A model generated the notes under the pieces. That model ran no database searches and had not been told where the DNA came from. It saw only the letters and a program-made list of their open reading frames with translations. Source: Candidatus Jettenia sp. AMX2 (GTDB lineage Bacteria > Planctomycetota > Brocadiia > Brocadiales > Brocadiaceae). From it: 64,000 nucleotides of DNA. Made by a program: the position numbers and the translations under genes. Below, in pieces: positions 32,643 through 42,730 of the stretch (position 1 is the first letter of the stretch; the number at the start of each line of letters is the position of its first letter). The stretch is taken from the NCBI GenBank assembly GCA_030583665.1, contig CP129469.1, positions 3,029,043-3,093,042 on the forward strand. The letters are read 5' to 3'.

Positions 32643-34093
32643 ACCTCAAGAAAAAGCCGCCGCAAGAAATTCTGAGCTACAATACGCCGGTAGGCCTCTG
32701 AGCCGCGGAGGTCGCTTGTTGGGTGGATTTCGGATTGCAGTCTCACCGCTGTTTTGGAAAATAGTTCCGGCGACAGATGAGCGCCTTCCAAAAGCCGTTC
32801 TGTTTTAAAAAGACGCATTGGTGTTGGTCCTACACCGCCATAAGCAATCCTTGCAGATGCTATTTTTTTTGGGCCCTGCTCAGACCAGACAATCCGGAAA
32901 ACAGCACTCACTGCCGAAATATCAAGATCCTTTCGCTGAGAGGCCTTGAACATTCTTAAAACCTCATTTTTACCAGGAATATCGAAACTGATAGCTGAAA
33001 TAATCTCCCCCCTTCGCAGCACTGTCTTTTTGTAGTCTATGAAAAACTCTTCAACAGGCACGGTTCTTTTCCCATGTTTTGATATCAGAAATATCTTTGC
33101 ATCTGATACAAGAAGAAACGGCAACAGATCTCCAACAGGGGATGCATTTCCTACATTTCCTGCCAATGTAGCCATATTTTTTATTTGAGGAGATGCAAAA
33201 AGATTTATGAAACGGGAAAGTTCAGGGATTTTTGCCGCCACGGCTGTTCTGAGTTCTGAAAGGGTTACCCGTGCCCCAACGTGAATCCGTGATTTTTGCA
33301 TTGAAATACGATGATACTCATCGATGAGTTGGAGACTCATGAGGTTTCTCAGCCGGATTTTATATTTATTATGGGAAACACCGAGAGCTGTGCAGGAGGA
33401 AACAATACAGGCATCTTTGTTTTCCGCTAAATATTTTACTGCTTCAGACATCGATGTTGGTGAAAAATAAGAAAACCCTTCGGATTCAATCAATAAAGGC
33501 TGTTTAACGGTATTAAGAAGGTCTTTTTCTTCAGAGCGGGAAAGGTAACGTGACTGCAACGGAGTGCATTTTGAAAGATCAATATTGCTTCCGGATTTTA
33601 TGATGGGTTCGTATCCGGTACAACGGCAGAGGTTTCCTGTTAATGCATTTTTAATCTTTTGTCTTTCAGGTTTTTTCGAAACCAGACCTTCAGGTTTATT
33701 GAGTGTTTTCTCTACCATCCCGGCGAGGGTGACTACAACTCCGGGGGTACAAAATCCACACTGGCTTCCGTGATGTTTAAGGATATTTTTTTGAACCTCA
33801 TGGAGTTCATGTTGTGCGGTCTGAATGCCTTCTATCGTAATAATGCTTGATCCGTCCATGAGTGCGACAGGAATAATACAGGAATTTACCGGCAGGTATG
33901 TTTGTGATTTCTTTTTAATAAAAAGACAAAGTACAGTACAGGCACCGCACCCTCCTTCGGCACAAACAACCTTTGTCCCTGTCAGGGAAAGCTCATATCG
34001 TAAAAAATCAGAGAGCATCAAGCCTGCCTGAGGTGCTCCGACTGAGTAACGTTTGCCATTAATGTAGAATACTGCTTCGTTACGGATTTTCAT
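32630..34093 (-). CDS. xdhA: Xanthine dehydrogenase-type small subunit, [2Fe-2S] plus FAD domains
   Basis: This 487-residue subunit has an N-terminal plant-type [2Fe-2S] domain (CAEGGCGACTVL near 44-55), a second [2Fe-2S] helical domain (GSQCGFCTPGVV near 109-120 and GNLCRCTGYEPI near 152-163) and a FAD-binding domain (LAGNVGNASPVGDLLPFL near 313-330). It passes electrons from the Moco to FAD and NAD. It is first gene of the xdhABC operon. Fusion of the FeS and FAD domains is the XdhA arrangement and argues for xanthine dehydrogenase over aldehyde or CO dehydrogenase types, where FAD and FeS are separate proteins. Confidence 0.92.
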   Translation of the reverse strand: MKIRNEAVFYINGKRYSVGAPQAGLMLSDFLRYELSLTGTKVVCAEGGCGACTVLCLFIKKKSQTYLPVNSCIIPVALMDGSSIITIEGIQTAQHELHEVQKNILKHHGSQCGFCTPGVVVTLAGMVEKTLNKPEGLVSKKPERQKIKNALTGNLCRCTGYEPIIKSGSNIDLSKCTPLQSRYLSRSEEKDLLNTVKQPLLIESEGFSYFSPTSMSEAVKYLAENKDACIVSSCTALGVSHNKYKIRLRNLMSLQLIDEYHRISMQKSRIHVGARVTLSELRTAVAAKIPELSRFINLFASPQIKNMATLAGNVGNASPVGDLLPFLLVSDAKIFLISKHGKRTVPVEEFFIDYKKTVLRRGEIISAISFDIPGKNEVLRMFKASQRKDLDISAVSAVFRIVWSEQGPKKIASARIAYGGVGPTPMRLFKTERLLEGAHLSPELFSKTAVRLQSEIHPTSDLRGSEAYRRIVAQNFLRRLFLEVCET

Positions 34094-34628
34094 GAGTGAA
34101 TCTGAATCTAAAACAGGGAGAAGCGGAAGGCAAAGGGAACGTTTTTGACAGATTTAATAAATTGTTCTTTACGTAGCAATGAAATTAAACAAAAAATGGG
34201 GTAGATTGCAAGTGTTTTTACAATTATACACAACTGAATAAATTGCTGCGTATGATTTGTAGCGTTATGTTTTATTAAAATATCTACATAAAAAAATGTC
34301 ATTGCGAGGAGCACATTCGTTTTAACTCAATGTAAACTCCGTGACGAAGTAATCTGTTGTTACCAAAAGACATTATATTACCCGAAGCATCAAACCTAAC
34401 ATATCTTCAATTGACGAGAAAACTATTCCACCGGTCATTGCGAGGGTCTTTTCCGAAGCAATCCCAAAGGCAGAGATTGCTTCGCTATCGCTCGCAATGA
34501 CGATACCGTAGTAAAATCTCAACAGTTACTGTCAGGGTATTCAATATCAATAGCAAAAATGGTTTGACAAACACGTCCTCATTCGTTATATGTGGGATTC
34601 GAGCAAATAAAATGAAACCGCACCTGAT
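34094..34628. repeat. Intergenic repeat copies upstream of xdhA and the baeRF remnant
   Basis: A partial CATTGCGAGG sequence lies near 34298-34350 (ATGTCATTGCGAGGAGC ... CGTGACGAAGTAATC). From about 34376, CCCGAAGCATCAAACCTAACAT resembles the left end of the 161-bp TIR family, followed by GTCATTGCGAGGGTCTTTTC and GATTGCTTCGCTATCGCTCGC to about 34510. No right TIR is visible, so this copy looks truncated. No gene is credible in the stretch. Confidence 0.6.
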
Positions 34629-34894
34629 GTGAAAGAGGCTGTTGTGGCGGCTTATCAGGGAAGGCTGGAGACGTTATTCGTTTCTGAAGGTATGCAGGTT
34701 TGGGGTAGTTTTGATCCGGTTGTCAATGCCGTTCAGGTACATGAGGTACCCAAACCCGGCGATGAGGTCTGCTCGATCTTGTGGCAATTTACACCCTGGC
34801 AAGCGGTAGAACGGTGTATACTGCCGGGCAGGAAAGATGCCTGCTAGTACCTTCCTTACTGCGGTATTTCGCTATTGATGCATCAGGAAATTGA
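34629..34894 (+). pseudogene. baeRF-family (archaeo-eukaryotic release factor-like) C-terminal remnant, frameshifted
   Basis: Residues KEAVVAAYQGRLETLFVS...VWGSFDPVVNAVQVHEVPKPGDEV resemble the C-terminal half of bacterial eRF1-like (baeRF, host-attachment-type) proteins. After GATGAGGTCTGC the reading frame is broken; from about 34770 another frame continues the family sequence (LDLVAIYTLASGRTVYTAGQ ... SLLRYFAIDASG) to the TGA at 34892-34894. The N-terminal two thirds of the gene are absent; repeat sequence lies upstream. The remnant precedes glgX by 27 bp, so the intact gene may have been part of the glycogen operon. Confidence 0.72.
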
Positions 34895-34921
34895 TATTAT
34901 TTATGGGAGAGTGCACAATTT

Positions 34922-37036
34922 ATGGGAACTTATACAATACTGCCCGGGAAGCCATATCCTTTAGGGGCAACATTTGACGGAGAAGGGACCAATTTTTCCT
35001 TATTTTCTGAAGTAGCAGAAAAGGTTGAACTTTGCCTTTTTGGTGACGATGGTAATCAAAGTTGTATTGTCATTCCGGAGGCTGTTGCATTTTGCTGGCA
35101 TACGTATCTTCGCGGAATCGGACCGGGACAAAAATATGGCTTCAGGGTATATGGGCCATGGGCTCCGGAAAAAGGACAGAGATGCAACCCGGCCAAGCTG
35201 CTCCTGGATCCGTATGCAAAAGCTATCGAAGGGCAGGTGAAGTGGGACGCTGCGGTTTTTCCTTATCGCTTCGGAGATCCTGATGCAATAAACGATGCGG
35301 ACAGCACTCCGTTTGTGCCGAAATCGGTAATCATTGATTCCGGCTTTGACTGGGAAGGTGACCGGCATCCCAAAATACCGTGGCATAAAACCATAATTTA
35401 CGAAACTCATGTGAAAGGGTTTACGAAGACGCATCCGGAGATTCCTGATGAATTACGGGGTACCTATGCTGGCATTGCGCATCCGGTATCAATTGAATAT
35501 TTGAAGAATCTCGGCATTACAGCAATTGAACTCTTACCCGTGCACCAATTTATTCATTACGCCCATCTCGCAGAAAAAGGACTGCGCAACTACTGGGGAT
35601 ACAGCACCATTGGCTATTTTTCACCTCACAATGAGTATTCGTCTTCAGGACATTCAGGACAACAGGTAAAGGAGTTTAAAGGAATGGTCAAGGCCCTGCA
35701 TAAGGCTGGCATAGAGGTAATACTTGATGTTGTCTATAATCACACATCCGAAGGTAACCACCTTGGTCCTATACTTTCATTCAAGGGGATAGATAATGCC
35801 GCATATTACCGGCTGATGCCAGACAATCCAAGATATTACCTGGACTACACAGGGACCGGTAACAGTCTGAACATGATGCATCCCCATGTACTCCAGCTGA
35901 TAATGGATTCATTGAGGTATTGGGTGATCGAGATGCACGTCGACGGATTCCGTTTTGATCTGGCTGCTACCCTGGCTCGCGAGTTGCATGATGTTGACCG
36001 CCTTTCCGCATTTTTTGATATTATCCAGCAGGACCCTGTCATCAGCCAGGTGAAGCTCATAGCAGAACCCTGGGACCTGGGGGAGGGGGGGTATCAGGTT
36101 GGTAATTTCCCGGTCCTCTGGTCTGAATGGAACGGTAAGTACAGGGATGCTGTGCGGGACTACTGGAGGGGCATTGACCGGACACTTTCGGAATTTGCCT
36201 ACCGTATTACCGGCAGTTCAGACCTTTACGGGAATACCGGCAGAAGGCCCTATGCAAGTATAAATTTTGTTACTGCACATGACGGTTTTACTTTACATGA
36301 CCTTGTCTCATACAATGAAAAACATAATGAGGCAAATGGTGAGAATAGCAGGGACGGAACAAATAATAACAGGTCATGGAACTGTGGCGTTGAGGGGCCT
36401 ACAGACGACCCGGAGATCAATAAACTGAGAAACCGCCAGAAACGTAATTTGCTCTCCACACTGTTTTTATCTCAGGGTGTTCCGATGCTTTTGGGAGGAG
36501 ATGAGATTGGACGTACCCAGCAGGGCAATAATAATGCTTATTGTCAGGATAATGAAATATCATGGTATGACTGGAAAAATGTCGATGAGGACCTTTTGTT
36601 GTTTACCCGCAACCTTATTCGTTTTTACAGGAAGCATCCTACTTTCCATCGTCGCAAATGGTTTCAGGGCAGGCTCATACACGGTGCAAGTATTTCCGAT
36701 ATAGCATGGTTTACCCCGGATGGTATTGAAATGGCGGAAGAACATTGGGGGGAAGGCTATGCAAAGTCCTTTGGGCTGTTTTTAAACGGAGAAGGACTTA
36801 CGGTTCCGGGTCCTGCCGGAGAGCGTATAACAGATGACAGTTTTTATCTGATGTTTAATGCCCATTATGAACCGTTGGTTTTTACGCTGCCCCGTCCGGA
36901 TTACGGCAATAAATGGAAAAAGGTGCTTGATACAAACGAATCGCTTGTTGGCGAAGGGGGGCAGTTATATGAAGCCAGAAGCGACATAAAGATAGAGGCA
37001 AGGTCGATGGAATTATTCCGGAGTATCAAAGAATAA
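34922..37036 (+). CDS. glgX: Glycogen debranching enzyme GlgX (GH13_11 isoamylase type)
   Basis: This 704-residue enzyme has an N-terminal CBM48 domain ([20 protein letters not shown]) then the GH13 catalytic barrel. The four family regions are visible: [16 protein letters not shown] with nucleophile D346, LIAEPWD with acid/base E382, and VTAHDG. It hydrolyses alpha-1,6 branches of (phosphorylase-trimmed) glycogen. The glycogen and pentose phosphate block continues with a GH15 enzyme and zwf in the same direction (76 bp, then 4-bp overlap). GGGAGAG lies about ten bases before the start ATG. Confidence 0.94.
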   Translation: MGTYTILPGKPYPLGATFDGEGTNFSLFSEVAEKVELCLFGDDGNQSCIVIPEAVAFCWHTYLRGIGPGQKYGFRVYGPWAPEKGQRCNPAKLLLDPYAKAIEGQVKWDAAVFPYRFGDPDAINDADSTPFVPKSVIIDSGFDWEGDRHPKIPWHKTIIYETHVKGFTKTHPEIPDELRGTYAGIAHPVSIEYLKNLGITAIELLPVHQFIHYAHLAEKGLRNYWGYSTIGYFSPHNEYSSSGHSGQQVKEFKGMVKALHKAGIEVILDVVYNHTSEGNHLGPILSFKGIDNAAYYRLMPDNPRYYLDYTGTGNSLNMMHPHVLQLIMDSLRYWVIEMHVDGFRFDLAATLARELHDVDRLSAFFDIIQQDPVISQVKLIAEPWDLGEGGYQVGNFPVLWSEWNGKYRDAVRDYWRGIDRTLSEFAYRITGSSDLYGNTGRRPYASINFVTAHDGFTLHDLVSYNEKHNEANGENSRDGTNNNRSWNCGVEGPTDDPEINKLRNRQKRNLLSTLFLSQGVPMLLGGDEIGRTQQGNNNAYCQDNEISWYDWKNVDEDLLLFTRNLIRFYRKHPTFHRRKWFQGRLIHGASISDIAWFTPDGIEMAEEHWGEGYAKSFGLFLNGEGLTVPGPAGERITDDSFYLMFNAHYEPLVFTLPRPDYGNKWKKVLDTNESLVGEGGQLYEARSDIKIEARSMELFRSIKE

Positions 37037-37112
37037 ATTGTGTAATGCGCGAATATTTTCAACAACGATGGCATCCTGCAAAAAGGTGTTTGGAAAAGGA
37101 AAGGAGTTTTCT

Positions 37113-38933
37113 ATGAAACCGGTCTTTAAGCCAGTAAAAAGGGTTGATGGGTATCTTCCTATTCAGGATCATGGCCTGATCGGCAACTGCAGCACTGCTG
37201 CCCTTGTAGGTATAGATGGTTCCTTGTCATGGATGTGCATACCCTATTTTGATTCCCGTCCGGTGTTCTGTGGTATACTTGATGCAAAAAGAGGAGGAGG
37301 CTTCAGGATTGCTCCTGAAGACCTTGCAGAATCAATGCAGTATTATGAACCGGACAGTGGTGTCCTTATTACAGAGATGCGGAGTCCTTCCGGTCTCCTG
37401 AAGGTTACTGATGCACTCACCCTTCGTTCAGGTGTTGACCTTACCGAAGACGCACCGGCAGGGCGTTCAGAACTCATCAGAATGGCAGAGGCGCTTCATG
37501 GGAAGATTAAACTCAGTGTAGAAATTGAACCGAGGGGAGGTGCTGATATAGAAAGATACGGAGGAGGATTTAAGATCAAATGGCATTTGCAGCCTGAAAT
37601 GGATATCTATCTTTTCTCCCCGGTATTACTGCAAGGTCTGAAGACAACCATTGAACTTAAAGCGGGAGACCGTTTTTATACTGTTTTACGATGGGAAGGG
37701 GGCACTCACAGATACCACTTTTATTCTCCGGAAGGGATCCTTAAAGAAACTATCAACGCATGGCATAGATGGATAAAACATTTCAGTTACAACGGGCCCC
37801 AGGAATCGCTGGTTCGCCGTTCTGCAATTACCCTTAAACTCCTTGATTATACCCCAACAGGAGCTATGGTAGCAGCGCCGACTTCGTCTCTTCCCGAGGC
37901 AATTGGCGGGCAGCGCAACTGGGATTACCGGTATGCGTGGATTCGCGATGCGGCCTTTTCCGTTTATGCCCTTAAAAGAATCGGATTAAACAGGGAGGCC
38001 TCGAGTTTTCTTGGCTGGGTACTTGATACCATTGAAAGGGAGGGATATCCCAGAATACTTTATGATTTGCGCGGACACCAACCGCCCCCGGAAAAAGAAG
38101 ACCCAGAACTGGAAGGGTACAGAAAGTCTTTACCGGTCCGGTGGGGGAATGCTGCTGCTGACCAGAAACAGCATGATGTATATGGTGAAATAGTCGACTG
38201 CGCCTATCAGTGGGCAAGGTGGGGAGGAAAACTTGACGAAACATTGTGGGCCAGGCTGAAAGTCCTTGTGGAAAAAGCGCGTACGGAATGGAAAAAGCCT
38301 GACCATGGTATCTGGGAGGTAAGGACAGCAGGCCGTCCTTTTACCTATTCCGCGGCCATGTGTCATGTTGCACTGAACAGAGGGGCGCGCCTGGCTGAAA
38401 TATTCAGTTTTCCCGGCGATATTACGGGGTGGCGGGCCGAGGCAGAAAAGATTAAGCAGGCAATCCTTGAAGAGGCATGGGATCCGGATATCGGTTCAAT
38501 AACTGAACATTTTGGTGGCGGTGGGCTGGATGCCAGTCTTTTAACCTTGCCGCTCAGGCGTGTTCTTCATGCAAGTCATCCCAAAATGGTTGCTACAACC
38601 AATGCCATTGCAAAACATCTCGGCACCGGCAACGGTTTGCTTTATCGGTACCTTCCGGATAAATCACCTGACGGATTGCCAGGGCATGAAGGGGCATTTC
38701 TGCTGTGCAGCTTCTGGATGGTGGATAACCTTGCAAAACAAGGTCAGCTTGAGAGAGCGATGGAGATTTATCATTCACTTTGCAGCAGGGCCAATCACCT
38801 TGGCCTGTTTTCTGAAGAAATTGATCCCGTCAGCGGAACTTTCCTGGGAAATTTCCCGCAGGCATTCAGCCATGTAGGATTGATCTCCAGCGGAATAAAT
38901 CTTTCCCGTCTCATGAAAGGGGGTAAGGAGTGA
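37113..38933 (+). CDS. Glycoside hydrolase family 15 (glucoamylase/trehalase-like)
   Basis: The protein has 606 residues from ATG 37113 with AAAGGAG nine bases upstream; the longer GTG start at 37038 lacks such a site. The N-terminal beta-sandwich domain begins DGYLPIQDHGLIGNCSTAALVG; the (alpha/alpha)6 barrel carries GGQRNWDYRYAWIRDAAFSVYAL and the catalytic-region motifs QKQHDVYGEIVD and EGAFLLCSFWMVDNLA. Family GH15 releases glucose from alpha-glucan ends or splits trehalose; the sequence alone does not separate these. Between glgX and zwf it is well placed to turn debranched glycogen into glucose for the oxidative pentose phosphate route. Confidence 0.9.
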   Translation: MKPVFKPVKRVDGYLPIQDHGLIGNCSTAALVGIDGSLSWMCIPYFDSRPVFCGILDAKRGGGFRIAPEDLAESMQYYEPDSGVLITEMRSPSGLLKVTDALTLRSGVDLTEDAPAGRSELIRMAEALHGKIKLSVEIEPRGGADIERYGGGFKIKWHLQPEMDIYLFSPVLLQGLKTTIELKAGDRFYTVLRWEGGTHRYHFYSPEGILKETINAWHRWIKHFSYNGPQESLVRRSAITLKLLDYTPTGAMVAAPTSSLPEAIGGQRNWDYRYAWIRDAAFSVYALKRIGLNREASSFLGWVLDTIEREGYPRILYDLRGHQPPPEKEDPELEGYRKSLPVRWGNAAADQKQHDVYGEIVDCAYQWARWGGKLDETLWARLKVLVEKARTEWKKPDHGIWEVRTAGRPFTYSAAMCHVALNRGARLAEIFSFPGDITGWRAEAEKIKQAILEEAWDPDIGSITEHFGGGGLDASLLTLPLRRVLHASHPKMVATTNAIAKHLGTGNGLLYRYLPDKSPDGLPGHEGAFLLCSFWMVDNLAKQGQLERAMEIYHSLCSRANHLGLFSEEIDPVSGTFLGNFPQAFSHVGLISSGINLSRLMKGGKE

Positions 38934-40291
38934 AAAAATATTTCATAATCTTTGGTGCTACCGGCGATCTTACCTCCCGGTATCTTATGCCTGCCTTATC
39001 AGAACTTTGTGAAGCGAAGAAGCTTCCTGAAGCTTTCAGCATCATTGGGATAGCACTTTCTGAGATGGATACAGAAGGCTTTCGCAGGCACATGAATGAT
39101 AAACTGGAAAGACTGGCTCCGGATAGTACCCCTTCATCCCGGAAGGCCATGCTTGATATGCTTGAATACCGGCAGGCCGATGTTTCAAAAAAAGAAGACA
39201 TCCTGAAAGCCCTCGGCTCGTTCAGAGAACCTGCTGTTTTTTATCTCGCCCTTCCTCCGTTCCTTTTCAGGTCAGTAGTAGAAGCCCTTGCGGTAATGAA
39301 TCTGCCGGAGGAAAGCGCAATAGTGATAGAAAAACCCTTTGGCGAGGACCTTTCCTCTGCACAGGCACTCAACCATCAGCTGCATCTGAATTTCCCGGAA
39401 CATATGATATTCCGCATCGACAGTTTTCTTGGAGAGCAGACGGTCCACAACATACTCGGTCTCAGGTTTGCCAACCACATATTTGAACCGCTGTGGAACA
39501 ATCTGCATATCGAAAAGGTAGAAATAATCTGGGATGAGACCCTGGCCCTTGAAGGCCGTGCATCCTATTATGATAAGGTTGGCGCGCTCAGGGATATGAT
39601 CCAGAACCATCTCCTCCAGTTGCTCTGTATTGTTGCAATGGAGCCTCCGCATACGATGTCAGAACGTGACTTCAGGGACAGAAAGACAGATGTGCTGCGT
39701 GCTGTAAGGAGACTATCGGAAGATGAAGTCATGCGCTGGACCGTCCGGGGCCGTTATGGTAAGGGTCGTATTGGAGAACGTAGCATTCCTGCATACAGAG
39801 ATGAAGAAGGCGTTGATCCCAGACACAAAACAGAAACCTTTGCCAGCATTACCCTCTGGATTGATAACTGGAGATGGGCAGGTGTCCCGTTTATCCTTCG
39901 TACGGGCAAGGCATTGGCCGGAAACCGCATGGAGATTATACTTACATTCAAGTCTGCGCCACACCTCATTTTCGGTAAAAATGTCATCAGGAAGAACAGT
40001 GTGCGGCTGGAGCTTAATCCTGACCGTATTGCGCTCGGTGTCAATATCGTGACTCCCTGTGAAGCCCTGGACCTTAAATATACAGAACTTACCAGGGAAC
40101 TTACCCCTCAGTATCTGTCAGCGTACGCCCGCCTGCTTCTGCGTGTTATGGAAGGCAGGCAGAATCTTTTTATCCGCAATGATGAAGCAGAAGAATCATG
40201 GAAAATTGTTGCCCCTGTCATTGAAGCATGGACGAATGATAAGATACCACTTGTTGAATATCCGGCAGGTTCAGAAGGGCCGGAATTATAA
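38930..40291 (+). CDS. zwf: Glucose-6-phosphate 1-dehydrogenase
   Basis: This 453-residue enzyme oxidises glucose-6-phosphate with NAD(P)+. It has an N-terminal dinucleotide fold FGATGDLTSRYLMPAL (8-23) and the family active-site signature RIDSFLGEQTVHNIL around 163-177; its RIDSFLG replaces the common RIDHYLG. The substrate-binding segment DKVGALRDMIQNHLLQLL and FILRTGKAL follow. The start GTG overlaps the stop of the GH15 gene (GTGA) with AAGGA just ahead, so translation is coupled. Glycogen-derived glucose units would feed NADPH production (inference). No 6-phosphogluconolactonase or gnd gene follows in the window. Confidence 0.94.
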   Translation: MKKYFIIFGATGDLTSRYLMPALSELCEAKKLPEAFSIIGIALSEMDTEGFRRHMNDKLERLAPDSTPSSRKAMLDMLEYRQADVSKKEDILKALGSFREPAVFYLALPPFLFRSVVEALAVMNLPEESAIVIEKPFGEDLSSAQALNHQLHLNFPEHMIFRIDSFLGEQTVHNILGLRFANHIFEPLWNNLHIEKVEIIWDETLALEGRASYYDKVGALRDMIQNHLLQLLCIVAMEPPHTMSERDFRDRKTDVLRAVRRLSEDEVMRWTVRGRYGKGRIGERSIPAYRDEEGVDPRHKTETFASITLWIDNWRWAGVPFILRTGKALAGNRMEIILTFKSAPHLIFGKNVIRKNSVRLELNPDRIALGVNIVTPCEALDLKYTELTRELTPQYLSAYARLLLRVMEGRQNLFIRNDEAEESWKIVAPVIEAWTNDKIPLVEYPAGSEGPEL

Positions 40292-40734
40292 AGGAAATAA
40301 TTTCTTTTTACATACGGGGTATAAGGGCTTAAAAAAAGGCCCGTGCAGCAAATGCTATTGCCGCCAGCAGAAGTATTATGCCAACCAGATCACCCGTCCT
40401 CCGGATAGTATAATATAGGAGTTTTATCTGTTTTTTATGGTAAGAGGAATAAGGCAAAGTATGGCACAGATAAACACCCAGAGAATGCCTCTGTGATATG
40501 TATATTTGATGAGATAATAGGGAATTGCTTTTTCGGCTGCTATCGGGACTAATTTTATTGTCTCACCTTCATAAACAACCTTTTTTCTCGGTTCCAGTGT
40601 TCCATTATTTTTTCAGAAGATTTAAAAATCAGCTTGAATACCTTCTGATTGCTGATAAAATCGAGTAACATTGAAATCAGTAGAAATATATACTATGTAC
40701 TATGGGGTCAAATATGGATGGGGAATTGCACAAT
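40292..40734 (-). pseudogene. Possible decayed small membrane protein gene(s) between zwf and the MBL gene
   Basis: The minus strand has an open frame without start codon at 40424-40612 (62 residues, including EPRKKVVYEGETIKLVPIAA and a helix ILWVFICAILCLIPLTIK). Before it, another frame starts MLLDFISNQKVFKLIFK. Nearer zwf, a third frame holds GDLVGIILLLAAIAFAARAFF, a possible membrane helix. None is an intact gene. The simplest reading is one or two degraded small membrane proteins. I recognise no family. Confidence 0.35.
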
Positions 40735-41352
40735 ATGATTTTTGAGACACTAACGGTTGGCCCGCTAGCGGTAAATTGTTATATCATCGGGTCTAAGAAA
40801 GACAATACCGCAGTGGTAATCGACGCCGGCGGCCATCCGGAAGAAATCATGAATATCCTGAAAAAACATAACCTTGTTCTTCAATTCCTGTTAAATACGC
40901 ATGCCCATTTCGACCATGTTGGTGGGGTAAGGTATTTACAAGATCAAACAAAAGCAAAATTCCTGCTCCATCAGTGCGATATACCGCTCCTCAATCACCT
41001 CAACGACCAGACCAATGCTTTTGGGATGCCATCTGTTCCTGTTCCCAAAGTGGAAAAGGTGCTTTTAGATAACGAGGAGTTGTCCGTTGGAAATGAAATC
41101 CTTCGCGTTATCCATACCCCGGGTCATTCTCCGGGCAGTGTATGTTTTCTGATGGGTGACGCTTTGTTTTCAGGTGATACGCTTTTTGCGGGCTCGATAG
41201 GAAGAACAGATTTTCAGGGCGGTTCTTACGCAAAAATCATTGATTCGATAAAAACCCGTCTTTTTACTTTGGGGGACCATGTTATTGTCTATCCCGGGCA
41301 TGGTGAACGAACTACGATTGGTGAAGAACGGCAACATAATCCTTTTTTTTGA
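40735..41352 (+). CDS. Metallo-beta-lactamase-fold hydrolase (glyoxalase II-like)
   Basis: The protein has 205 residues from ATG 40735, preceded by GGGGAA. An ATG at 40702 would add eleven residues without a ribosome site. The zinc motif is THAHFDHVGG near 57-66 and the other metal ligands lie in HTPGHSPGSVCF, SGDTLFAGSIGRTDF and VYPGHGERTTIGEE. This is the short YcbL/GloB-like group, which hydrolyses thioesters such as S-lactoylglutathione or bacillithiol analogues; the true substrate is not clear. It stands alone between zwf and sppA. Confidence 0.88.
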   Translation: MIFETLTVGPLAVNCYIIGSKKDNTAVVIDAGGHPEEIMNILKKHNLVLQFLLNTHAHFDHVGGVRYLQDQTKAKFLLHQCDIPLLNHLNDQTNAFGMPSVPVPKVEKVLLDNEELSVGNEILRVIHTPGHSPGSVCFLMGDALFSGDTLFAGSIGRTDFQGGSYAKIIDSIKTRLFTLGDHVIVYPGHGERTTIGEERQHNPFF

Positions 41353-41526
41353 TTTTTAGCATAAGCATAACGTGATTGTATAAAATTTCAATCATGGTTT
41401 CTCTTCCGGCGGCTTTGTTCAGGACGAGCCTTTGCTTTATTTCATTTTGGGGTGGAGCCGGAGAATCTGAAGGCTCAGCGTGACATCAGGGCGGATCAAA
41501 GAATCTGATTTATTTTGGAGGTTGCA

Positions 41527-42516
41527 ATGAAGAATGCAATGCGCATTCGCACTATTCCTGCCTGTATCATGTGTGTATTTTTTTTAATCTTTTTCCCTGG
41601 CTGTACCCTCATATCTATTTCCCTGATTCCTCCTCTCGGACCACTTGAAGAAACAACGGTAGCAGGAACGGGAAGGGATAAGATTCTCGTTATCGATATT
41701 TCAGGGATTATTTCCTCGGGTAGAGGAAAGGATGGTTTTGCAAGCCTTTCTGAAAAACCTGATATAGTTTCCCGTGTCAGGGAAGAACTTCAGAAGGCCG
41801 CCAGGGATAAATCCGTGAAGGCTATTGTCCTGCGTATTAACAGTCCGGGAGGAGAGGTTACTGCCTCAGATACCATATACCATGAAATAGAAAAGTTTAA
41901 AAAAGTAACCGGCATGAAGGTCGTTGCATGTATTATGGACTTGGGGACTTCCGGTAGCTATTACGTGGCCGTTGCTGCGGATAAGATTATAGCACATCCA
42001 ACCGCTGTGACCGGCAGTATTGGTGTTGTTATGCTTCATATTAGTGTGGAGGGATTATTGCAGAAGATTGGTGTAGAAGATACCACTATCAAGACCGCTG
42101 AACATAAAAATATGGGGTCACCGTTGAAGACAATGACAGAAGAGGAACGGAAGATATTTCAGGATGTACTCAACAGCATGCATGAAAGGTTTCTGGCTGT
42201 TATTCTGAAAAACCGGAAGGAATTAACTATAGAAAAGGTCGTACCGATTGCCGACGGGAGAATTTATACTGCCCAACAAGCATTGGAACACAGACTTATT
42301 GATACGATTGGTTATCTTGATGACGCCATTCTCATGGCAAAAAAAGAGGCTGGACTGACAGATGTACGGGTTATCATGTATCACAGACCCGGAGTTTATA
42401 AGAATAATATCTATTCCAGACTGGAAAATCCGGTGCACACGAATTTTATCAATATCGATCTGAAAACATTTGTCAGACCAGGAACCCCTTCTTTTATGTA
42501 CCTATGGGCGCCTTAA
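41527..42516 (+). CDS. sppA: Signal peptide peptidase SppA-type S49 protease
   Basis: The protein has 329 residues from ATG 41527 with TTGGAGG just ahead. A lipobox-like FLIFFPGC places a possible lipid anchor at about residue 26. The S49 core has VLRINSPGGEVTASD near 104-118, the nucleophile serine in LGTSGSYYVA near 143, and the general-base lysine likely in EHKNMGSP near 194. The family cuts leftover signal peptides in the membrane. It is the short single-domain form (like B. subtilis SppA) rather than the double E. coli form. It ends convergent with leuB. Confidence 0.88.
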   Translation: MKNAMRIRTIPACIMCVFFLIFFPGCTLISISLIPPLGPLEETTVAGTGRDKILVIDISGIISSGRGKDGFASLSEKPDIVSRVREELQKAARDKSVKAIVLRINSPGGEVTASDTIYHEIEKFKKVTGMKVVACIMDLGTSGSYYVAVAADKIIAHPTAVTGSIGVVMLHISVEGLLQKIGVEDTTIKTAEHKNMGSPLKTMTEEERKIFQDVLNSMHERFLAVILKNRKELTIEKVVPIADGRIYTAQQALEHRLIDTIGYLDDAILMAKKEAGLTDVRVIMYHRPGVYKNNIYSRLENPVHTNFINIDLKTFVRPGTPSFMYLWAP

Positions 42517-42592
42517 TCGGCCGGAGTTTCCGTGATTTGGAAGATACTTTAATCTCTTTTAAACTATAGGATATTAAGATATTCGTAACAAT

Positions 42593-42729
42593 TTAGTTTT
42601 TTGAAAAATGCCAATAATAGCGATGTTTACCGCACAGTGTAGGGGCGAAGCATTTGCCGGTTTGGATATAAACGCATTATACCAATCTATAGCAAATGCT
42701 TTGCCCCTACTTTTTCAAAAAACTAAATT
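42593..42729. repeat. MITE-like element, AATTTAG-TIR family, copy 2 (abuts leuB stop)
   Basis: This 137-bp element has perfect inverted ends AATTTAGTTTTTTGAAAAA and its complement, extended outward on both sides by GTAAC/GTTAC. Internal arms are AGGGGCGAAGCATTTGC and GCAAATGCTTTGCCCCT around a non-palindromic core. The outer right end GTTAC carries the TAA stop of leuB (42731-42733), and the next bases out (AGATATTC) also match the left side. See copy 1 at 6240 and the partial copy near 61339. Confidence 0.78.
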
Positions 42730-42730
42730 G

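Noticed and set aside
34108-34314. 68-codon open frame upstream of xdhA on the minus strand
   Set aside because: No ribosome site, low-complexity composition and overlap with the repeat at 34298; not supported as a gene.
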